DNA of 11,630 nt from assembly GCA_021647765.1 (NCBI GenBank), contig JAKIUD010000085.1, positions 1 through 11,630 of the forward strand. The letters run 5' to 3'. The notes beneath the pieces are model-generated. The model had not been told where the DNA came from. It worked only from the letters and a program-made list of their open reading frames with translations, and did not search any database. This document shows positions 6,666 to 11,630 of this stretch, one piece after another. The DNA comes from Desulfuromusa sp. (GTDB lineage: Bacteria > Desulfobacterota > Desulfuromonadia > Desulfuromonadales > Geopsychrobacteraceae). The translations under genes and the position numbers were made by a program. The first letter of the stretch is position 1. Each line of letters begins with the position of its first letter.

Positions 6666-6695
6666 AAAATAAAAATTGTGGCTCAATTTTGTCCA
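6666..6695 (-). promoter_or_regulatory. Weak candidate promoter for the - strand operon
   Basis: On the - strand, TGGACA (6690-6695) and TATTTT (6666-6671) are separated by 18 nt, matching sigma70 elements at 5 of 6 and 4 of 6 positions. It lies about 100 nt upstream of the desulfurase ATG. The surrounding DNA is AT-rich, so chance matches are likely. No other distinct element is seen in 6564-6745. Confidence 0.3.
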
Positions 6696-6748
6696 TTTCC
6701 ACACCAGTTTACTTTTTTCATTAATCAGAAAAATTATACTTTTCCAAC

Positions 6749-6779
6749 TTGACAGACACTAGATGTAGTGGTCTATATT
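6749..6779 (+). promoter_or_regulatory. Candidate sigma70 promoter of the class II RNR gene
   Basis: TTGACA (6749-6754) is a perfect -35 element. TATATT (6774-6779) is a 5-of-6 match to -10 but with a 19-nt spacer, longer than ideal. The first NrdR-like box fills the spacer, which supports this as the regulated promoter. It lies about 115 nt upstream of the ATG. Confidence 0.55.
6756..6771 (+). promoter_or_regulatory. NrdR box 1 (putative)
   Basis: ACACTAGATGTAGTGG matches the NrdR-box consensus ACACTATATATAGTGT at 13 of 16 positions and is nearly palindromic. It lies between the candidate -35 and -10 elements of the ribonucleotide reductase gene, where binding of the ATP-cone repressor NrdR would block transcription when dATP is high. 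The match was made by eye; regulation is inferred from the family. Confidence 0.65.
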
Positions 6780-6787
6780 CAGCCTCT

Positions 6788-6803
6788 ACAAAATATAGTA
6801 TGT
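6788..6803 (+). promoter_or_regulatory. NrdR box 2 (putative)
   Basis: ACAAAATATAGTATGT matches the same consensus at 11 of 16 positions. It starts 32 bp after box 1, close to three helical turns, which is the usual spacing of paired NrdR boxes. Weaker alone, but the spacing with box 1 supports it. Confidence 0.55.
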
Positions 6804-6895
6804 ACAGCATACCAAATTAGTTATATTTACCAGCGAATATTGTAACTTTTGTTTGATATCAGGTAGATAGAAATAAGTGACGAGAGGAATCACAA

Positions 6896-9124
6896 ATGGC
6901 CAAAGCAAAAACGACCGAAAAGTTGAATCTTTCCAAGAATGCACTGACTGTTTTGACAAAACGCTACTTAAAGCGTGATAGGGATGGAAACACGCTTGAG
7001 ACACCAGAAGAGATGTTTCATCGTGTTGCAGAAACTATTAATTCTGCTGAACCGTCAACGAGTAAGAAAAAGGGCAATTTTGAACAACAATACTACCAGA
7101 TGATGACCAATCTTGATTTTTTACCCAACTCACCAACGCTGATGAATGCGGGACGTGAATTGGGGCAACTGTCAGCTTGCTTTGTCCTCCCGGTAGGTGA
7201 TTCGATGGAAAGTATTTTTGAGGCCATCAAAAATACCGCATTGATTCACAAAAGTGGTGGAGGAACCGGTTTTTCTTTTTCCAGGATCCGTCCAGCTAAC
7301 GATGAAGTTTGCTCAACCAGCGGCGTTTCTTCAGGCCCCATCTCCTTTATGCGGGTTTTTGATGCAGCAACGGAAACGATTAAACAGGGCGGCACCCGCC
7401 GTGGTGCCAATATGGGAATCCTCCGCGTCGATCATCCCGATATCATGGATTTCATTATGGCTAAACGGGATCTGACCATTCTAACCAACTTTAACATCTC
7501 GGTCGGTGTTACTGAAGCTTTTATGGATGCTGTTGAAAAGGGAGCCGATTACGATATTATCAATCCCCGTAATGGCAAGATTGTAAAACAACTTAATGCA
7601 ACCAAGGTTTTCTCTCAAATTATCGATATGGCATGGTCTAATGGTGAACCGGGAATCGTTTTTCTTGATCGCCTTAACCGTGACAACCCGACCCCACTCG
7701 TTGGTGAGTATGAAAGTACCAACCCCTGTGGAGAACAACCGTTACTTCCTTATGAATCCTGTAACCTTGGCTCGCTCAATTTAGCAAACATGGTCATTGA
7801 TGGAAAAATACTCTGGGACAAGCTGGCTAAGACAGTAAAGCTGTCAACCCGCTTCCTCGATAATGTCATCAACGCCAACAAATACCCTTTGCCTGAAATT
7901 CATGATATGACCCATGCCAACCGTAAAATTGGCTTAGGCGTCATGGGCTGGGCCGATATGTTGATCTTACTTGAGATCCCCTACAATAGTCAGGATGCTA
8001 TCGACTTAGGGGAAAAAGTGATGTGCTTCATCAACGAGAAATCACATGAAGAATCGATCCTACTAGCCAAGGAACGCGGCGCTTTTCCAAATTTCAAGGG
8101 AAGCCTCTACGACAAACCGGGATTGAGTCCAATCCGTAATTCAACCTGCACCACGATTGCTCCTACGGGGACTATCTCAATTATTGCAAACTGTTCCAGT
8201 GGTGTTGAACCTTTATTTGCAGTTTCATATATTCGACAGGTTCTCGATAACAACAAACTGATTGAAGTCCATCCACTATTTGAAAAAATTGCCAAACAGC
8301 GCGGTTTTTATACCGAAGAGTTGATGCAGGAAATTGCCGAAAAGGGAACTGTTCAAGATATCGATGCAATACCAACCGATGTCCGCAGAATTTTTGTCAC
8401 CTCCCATGATATCACTCCCAAAGATCATGTTCTGATGCAGGCAGCCTTCCAGAAGTACACTGATAACGCAGTCTCTAAAACAGTTAACTTTTGCAGCGAT
8501 GCAACCCGGGAAGATGTTGCTACAGTTTACCGACTGGCTTATCAAGAAGGTTGTAAAGGTGTCACCATTTACCGGGATGGATCACGTGATATGCAGGTTC
8601 TTTCTGTTGCTGGAAAAGGAGAAGAAGAGAGAAAAATCGATACCAACGTTCCGATGGAAAGCAAAAAACCCACGCGAAAACGGGAACGCCCACGTGCATT
8701 GACCGGTTCGACCTATCAGATGGAAACAGGCTGTGGTCCACTCTATATCACCATCAACGAAGACGAAAACGGACTATTTGAACTCTTCACCACCATGGGT
8801 AAAGCCGGTGGCTGTGCCGCCTCACAATGTGAAGCCATTGGTCGTTTAGTCTCTCTCGCCTGGCGCAGTGGTGGACAGGCAAGGCAAACAGTCAAACAAT
8901 TGATCGGCATCACTTGCCATAAACCTGCTGGCTTTGGTGCAAATAGAATAACTTCCTGTGCCGATGCTGTTGCCAAAGCGATCGAGATTCATATGCTTAA
9001 TGAGGAGGAAACCCGCACAGAATTTACCAACAATGGTGGTGCCTGCCCCGATTGTGGCGGATCAGTCGAGCACGAAGGTGGTTGCTGCGTTTGTCATGCG
9101 TGTGGCTATTCTGAGTGTGCATAG
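6896..9124 (+). CDS. nrdJ: Vitamin B12-dependent (class II) ribonucleoside-diphosphate reductase
   Basis: This 742-residue enzyme reduces ribonucleotides to deoxyribonucleotides using an adenosylcobalamin-derived thiyl radical, so it works with or without oxygen. Motifs in order: FLPNSPTLMNAG (75-86), LSACFVLP with redox Cys95, GGGTGFSFSRIRP (121-133), GGTRRGANMG (165-174), NPCGE (276-280) with radical Cys278 and Glu280, ESCNLGSLNL with partner Cys289, and the phosphate-binding PTGTIS (423-428). A TSCPD-type domain follows (about 600-700, TSCAD at 687-691). A C-terminal Cys-rich tail (Cys717, 720, 730, 731, 733, 736, 741) probably forms a zinc ribbon and/or shuttles reducing equivalents. No N-terminal ATP-cone is seen, consistent with TIGR02504 proteins of this length. 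ATG 6896 has AGAGGA 7 nt upstream. Likely NrdR-controlled; it ends in a terminator region. Confidence 0.97.
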   Translation: MAKAKTTEKLNLSKNALTVLTKRYLKRDRDGNTLETPEEMFHRVAETINSAEPSTSKKKGNFEQQYYQMMTNLDFLPNSPTLMNAGRELGQLSACFVLPVGDSMESIFEAIKNTALIHKSGGGTGFSFSRIRPANDEVCSTSGVSSGPISFMRVFDAATETIKQGGTRRGANMGILRVDHPDIMDFIMAKRDLTILTNFNISVGVTEAFMDAVEKGADYDIINPRNGKIVKQLNATKVFSQIIDMAWSNGEPGIVFLDRLNRDNPTPLVGEYESTNPCGEQPLLPYESCNLGSLNLANMVIDGKILWDKLAKTVKLSTRFLDNVINANKYPLPEIHDMTHANRKIGLGVMGWADMLILLEIPYNSQDAIDLGEKVMCFINEKSHEESILLAKERGAFPNFKGSLYDKPGLSPIRNSTCTTIAPTGTISIIANCSSGVEPLFAVSYIRQVLDNNKLIEVHPLFEKIAKQRGFYTEELMQEIAEKGTVQDIDAIPTDVRRIFVTSHDITPKDHVLMQAAFQKYTDNAVSKTVNFCSDATREDVATVYRLAYQEGCKGVTIYRDGSRDMQVLSVAGKGEEERKIDTNVPMESKKPTRKRERPRALTGSTYQMETGCGPLYITINEDENGLFELFTTMGKAGGCAASQCEAIGRLVSLAWRSGGQARQTVKQLIGITCHKPAGFGANRITSCADAVAKAIEIHMLNEEETRTEFTNNGGACPDCGGSVEHEGGCCVCHACGYSECA

Positions 9125-9170
9125 GTTTGGGCGGGACTGAAAGCCCTTTCCAAGTAAAGTCAAAATCCCC

Positions 9171-9210
9171 AAAAGTCGTCATCCCCGTTTTCTCGAGGAT
9201 GACGACTTTT
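9171..9210 (+). repeat. 14-bp perfect inverted repeat after the RNR gene
   Basis: AAAAGTCGTCATCC (9171-9184) and GGATGACGACTTTT (9197-9210) are exact complements around a 12-nt spacer. It lies 46 nt after the RNR stop. A hairpin of this strength could end or protect the RNR transcript, but no separate U tract follows, because the T residues belong to the stem. The GTCATCC...GGATGAC core also resembles small dispersed palindromic repeats found in many genomes. Confidence 0.8.
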
Positions 9211-9288
9211 GCAAAAAACTTATAGAGAATTTAATATTAATAGCCTGGACAAATCACCGATAAAGACTATTATACCCTTTTTGCTATT

Positions 9289-9332
9289 GCCTCGAACCTT
9301 ACCCCCCCTCCAAGGTTCGAGGCGTTTTTTTT
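9289..9332 (+). terminator. Strong intrinsic terminator
   Basis: GCCTCGAACCTT (9289-9300) and AAGGTTCGAGGC (9312-9323) form a perfect 12-bp stem with an 11-nt C-rich loop, followed by G and eight T residues. It is oriented with the RNR gene and lies 165 nt beyond its stop, about 95 nt before the MFS gene. The 9125-9427 gap holds this element, the 9171-9210 inverted repeat and the MFS ribosome binding site. No protein gene is seen there. Confidence 0.93.
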
Positions 9333-9427
9333 ATCAACTCACCCCAACAGTTAAAATCTCAATTTCATTGATCTCCACAGGTTAAATCACTTACCCTTGA
9401 TACAGCACCTTTCAAAGGAAATCTGTT

Positions 9428-10717
9428 TTGGACAAGCATCTACGCAAAGCCCGCTTCGGTTGGTGTCTTTATGACTGGGCAAATTCTGCTTTTGCCACGG
9501 TTATCCTGGCCGCTGTTCTACCGGTTTATTTTGTTTCCCTGATTCCAGAAAATGGTGCCACCCTCCCCTTTTTTTCAACTCATAAATTTTCCGCTGCCAG
9601 CCTCTGGGGCTATAGCGTCTCAATCTCAATGGTTACCCTCGCCATTGCAGCACCAGCACTGGGAGCTTTAGCAGATCGAAAGGCCTGGCATAAACACTTA
9701 ATGATGTTGTTCTGGTTGTTTGGTTGTGTTGCAACCACTTTGCTCGCAACGACTGGTTCTGGTGATTATCTGCCAGCAGCCGTTTTTTTTATCATCGGCA
9801 ACCTGTCTTTCGCCGGGGCAAATATCTTTTACAACGCTTACCTGCCGTTTCTTGCTCCAGTCGAACAAGCGGATCGATTGTCCGCGCGCGGTTTTTCTTA
9901 TGGCTATGTTGGCGGAGGATTGGTATTAGCCATCGTCTTTCTGCTGATCCTTAAACACGATTATTTTGGATTTGCAGACCGGGGAGCAGCCACCCGTTTT
10001 GGTTTTTTAATAACAGCCTTCTGGTGGTTTATTTTTGCGATCCCCACCTTCATTTATCTGCCAAAAACAGAAAAATGCTCAGTAACTAAAGAAAGTTTCA
10101 GTTTGAAAGGTTATTTTAACCAATTCAAGCAGCTTCTCCGTTATCGAGATTTGTCGTTATTTCTGGTCGCTTTTCTTTGTTATAACGATGGTATCCAGAC
10201 CATCATCAGTGTTTCAGCAATCTACGCCCGTGAGGAACTGCAACTGGGCCAAGGTACCATCATCGGCTGTTTTCTTATGATTCAATTTATGGCGATGCCG
10301 GGAGCTCTTTTTTTTGCCCGTTTGGGTGAAAGAATCGGCACTGCACATGCCATCGTTCTCAGCTTGAGTGTCTTTTTACTCGTTTGCATTTTTGCCTACA
10401 GAATGACCAGTGCCTTGGAATTCTGGATTCTGGGTGGGGTCATTGCAGTTATTCTGGGTGGAAGTCAGGCACTGAGTCGCTCACTCTTTGCCAGTATGGT
10501 TCCAAAACAAAAGAGCGCTGAATTTTTCGGTTTTTTTGCCATCAGCTCCAGATTTGCTGCAATCTTCGGCCCGCTACTCTTTGCTCTGGTTGCAGATTTA
10601 AGTGGCAGTTCACGCAACTCAATACTGGCGCTCGGAATCTTCTTTATTGTCGGTGGGCTGTTATTGCTCCTGGTCAATGTGAAACGGGGACGGAAATTGG
10701 CTGCAGGTGAAAATTAA
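9428..10717 (+). CDS. MFS transporter, Umf1/Atg22 family
   Basis: This 429-residue integral inner-membrane transporter has about 12 hydrophobic segments. The N-terminal FGWCLYDWANSAFATVI (10-26) carries the YDWANSAF motif typical of the Umf1/Atg22 subgroup of the major facilitator superfamily. Other family-like parts are the ALGALADRKAWHKHLM loop (about 75-90), GNLSFAGANIFYNAYLPFLAP (about 122-142), a basic central loop (about 215-240), and GGSQALSRSLFASMVPKQKSAEFFGFF in the C-terminal half. The translation start is TTG 9428, chosen because AAAGGA lies 8 nt upstream and the N-terminus matches the family; no ATG is suitable. The substrate is unknown; yeast Atg22 exports amino acids, but bacterial members are mostly uncharacterised. 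Its stop overlaps by one base the ATG of the decayed spermidine synthase-like gene. Confidence 0.9.
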   Translation: MDKHLRKARFGWCLYDWANSAFATVILAAVLPVYFVSLIPENGATLPFFSTHKFSAASLWGYSVSISMVTLAIAAPALGALADRKAWHKHLMMLFWLFGCVATTLLATTGSGDYLPAAVFFIIGNLSFAGANIFYNAYLPFLAPVEQADRLSARGFSYGYVGGGLVLAIVFLLILKHDYFGFADRGAATRFGFLITAFWWFIFAIPTFIYLPKTEKCSVTKESFSLKGYFNQFKQLLRYRDLSLFLVAFLCYNDGIQTIISVSAIYAREELQLGQGTIIGCFLMIQFMAMPGALFFARLGERIGTAHAIVLSLSVFLLVCIFAYRMTSALEFWILGGVIAVILGGSQALSRSLFASMVPKQKSAEFFGFFAISSRFAAIFGPLLFALVADLSGSSRNSILALGIFFIVGGLLLLLVNVKRGRKLAAGEN

Positions 10718-11062
10718 TGATCCCCAGGAAACTGATCGACACGGCACAGATACCGGGCAACGGTGGCAATTACAGCTCCATCAATACAAGCATAGTCGGC
10801 GGTGGCGTATTGATGAGCACACGAGCGCATGGATCTGAAGATGCGTTAGCTGAAGTTGCTTGTAGTAAAATTGCTGGACGTTTACATCTTCAGATATAAG
10901 TGATTGTCGCGGAGCTGGTTCCTGCAGTGCTGAAATGGAACCGGGATTATCTTGGAGAGCATGCTGGCCATCCACTTCAGGATAAACGAACTTTTGGTAT
11001 TGATTGTCAAGTGTTGTGGGGAATTTCCTCAAGTTTAAAAAAGATCATTGTCAGTATAAAGG
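10717..11062 (+). pseudogene. Decayed spermidine/spermine synthase-like methyltransferase-fold gene
   Basis: The first fragment (ATG 10717, stop TAA 10897-10899) begins RKLIDTAQIPGNGG and ends LMSTRAHGSEDALAEVACSKIAG. The second (10900 on) reads IVAELVPAVLKWNRDYLGEHAGHPL then QDKRT. These are N-terminal and middle pieces of spermidine synthase-like proteins, normally about 220-230 residues. Damage seen: at about 10770 the frame shifts, since LQLHQYKH is readable in the neighbouring frame. Residues are missing before VLMSTRAHGSED. The glycine-rich SAM-binding segment expected between LHLQI and IVAELVP (VLIGGLGMG-like) is deleted, with a stop in its place. After about 11060 the expected Asp-rich segment and C-terminus are gone. 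The initial ATG overlaps the MFS stop, so it was probably the second gene of that operon. Function is presumed lost. Confidence 0.8.
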
Positions 11063-11076
11063 GTACGCGGAAACCT

Positions 11077-11098
11077 GACCCCATTTCGACCCATTTTC
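11077..11098 (+). repeat. Imperfect direct repeat at the broken end of the pseudogene
   Basis: GACCCCATTTC (11077-11087) and GACCCATTTTC (11088-11098) are adjacent near-copies (9 of 11 identical). They lie where homology to the spermidine synthase-like gene ends and before the oppositely oriented DUF2784 gene. The sequence CCTGACCCCATTT resembles short tails often seen near REP-associated or IS200-like transposase elements. No transposase is present here. Interpretation as a mobile-element scar is inference. Confidence 0.4.
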
Positions 11099-11109
11099 CT
11101 TTCATAAAG

Positions 11110-11529
11110 TTACCTCTTTTTGTTTGGAAAAGGACGTGGGCGAACCAGAAACCAGCTCGCGGCAACGCTAAGTCCAAATATTGTATAACAAAAAACGAAC
11201 ACCCAATATGGTGCTTGATAGTAGAGGACGGTCTCTAGCCAGTGCGCGATGAAAGAACCAGAGTAGGCAATTTCACCCGCGCGACTGCGTAGCGCCATTT
11301 CGAGTGAAGTGAGTGGACATATGAAGTCTATCCACGTTAGCAGGACAACCACACATATCGCAAGAAGGTGCAGCAGTCGAAACCACAGATTCCTGACCCA
11401 ACGCCACGCAAGAACATTGCCGATAAGTATCAGGGCGAGACCAAGTACGATAAAGATGACGACGAGAACGTGGAGCAACAGAACGGCATCTGCTGCTAGT
11501 ATGAATAAAGCTGCTGAATCCACAGGCAC
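11110..11529 (-). CDS. DUF2784 family membrane protein
   Basis: This 139-residue protein has four predicted transmembrane helices (about 8-38, 48-68, 100-122 region, and 110-130). The family signature is clear: LAADAVLLLHVLVVIFIVLG near the N-terminus, WIDFICPLTSLEMALRSRAGE (about 66-86), and YSGSFIAHWLETVLYYQAP (about 89-107), followed by a basic C-terminal tail. DUF2784 proteins have no known biochemical role. GTG 11529 is the start that gives the longest family-like N-terminus; only weak purine-rich sequence (GCGAGA) precedes it. The upstream partial gene stops 5 nt before it, so the two are probably co-transcribed. It converges on the MFS/pseudogene unit, with the pseudogene ending close to its 3' end. 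Confidence 0.85.
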   Translation of the reverse strand: MPVDSAALFILAADAVLLLHVLVVIFIVLGLALILIGNVLAWRWVRNLWFRLLHLLAICVVVLLTWIDFICPLTSLEMALRSRAGEIAYSGSFIAHWLETVLYYQAPYWVFVFCYTIFGLSVAASWFLVRPRPFPNKKR

Positions 11530-11534
11530 TCTCG

Positions 11535-11630
11535 CTAATTATCCATGTTTCCTTCGATTTCCCGCAATTTACCCCCTTGGGCAAGAAACACGATGAGAAT
11601 AATGATTCCGATCACAGGAACAATCGCAAT
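11535..11630 (-). CDS. C-terminal fragment of a small membrane protein (runs off the window)
   Basis: A - strand frame enters from the right edge and ends at TAG (11537-11535), giving 31 visible residues. They consist of a hydrophobic helix (IAIVPVIGIIILIVFLA) followed by a charged tail QGGKLREIEGNMDN. The stop lies 5 nt before the DUF2784 start, the spacing expected of an operon. The helix-Gly-tail pattern is compatible with the last helix of DUF805-like proteins, but too little is visible to assign a family. Confidence 0.5.
   Translation of the reverse strand: MAIVPVIGIIILIVFLAQGGKLREIEGNMDN

Noticed and set aside
6564..6895. Cobalamin riboswitch ahead of the B12-dependent RNR
   Set aside because: I saw no B12-box-like sequence or suitable fold; the region contains NrdR-like boxes and a plain promoter candidate instead.
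7254..8976. Several open frames of 62-89 codons inside the RNR gene on both strands
   Set aside because: They are antisense or out-of-frame shadows of a highly conserved enzyme gene and lack any recognisable protein features.
11309..11596. + strand 95-codon frame opposite DUF2784
   Set aside because: Arg/Thr/His-rich antisense shadow; the - strand frame has clear DUF2784 motifs.

Overview
The window looks like chromosomal DNA of a mesophilic Gram-negative bacterium, probably Desulfuromonadales/Desulfuromonadota or a nearby deltaproteobacterial lineage (inference from gene content and codon style). An AT-rich filamentous-phage (inovirus) prophage end occupies roughly positions 1-2370. It is joined to moderate-GC host DNA at a recognisable dif-like XerC/XerD site (2343-2370).

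Positions 1-2342 (+ strand) are the right-hand part of the inovirus morphogenesis module. They hold the C-terminus of a pIII/TspB-like minor coat protein, a DUF2523 (pVI-like) minor coat protein, a Zot (pI-like) assembly ATPase, and an unrecognised two-helix membrane protein. The replication and major coat genes would lie to the left, outside the window. Two oddities sit in the phage DNA: an exact tandem duplication of a 12-bp palindrome just ahead of zot, and an in-frame 51-nt patch inside zot in which every third codon position is G or C.

Positions 2371-6563 (- strand) are a tightly packed housekeeping operon. In transcription order it encodes a class V cysteine desulfurase-family enzyme, a PIN-PhoH ATPase, TsaD (tRNA t6A synthesis) and a DUF2062 membrane protein, with a possible weak terminator next to the dif site. 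Stop codons overlap the ribosome binding sites of the next gene at two of the three junctions. The cysteine desulfurase and TsaD suggest a tRNA-modification or sulfur link, but the sequence does not prove it.

Positions 6564-9332: a divergent intergenic region carries two NrdR-box-like sequences 32 bp apart over a promoter candidate. It drives a vitamin B12-dependent (class II) ribonucleotide reductase, followed by a long inverted repeat and then a textbook intrinsic terminator.

Positions 9428-11630: an Atg22/Umf1-type MFS transporter starts with TTG. It overlaps by one base a decayed spermidine synthase-like gene that I interpret as a pseudogene. The decayed gene breaks off at a short repeated motif of the kind seen at old mobile-element edges. 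Beyond this, on the - strand, lie a DUF2784 membrane protein and the C-terminus of another small membrane protein that runs off the window. I saw no CRISPR array, tRNA or rRNA gene.
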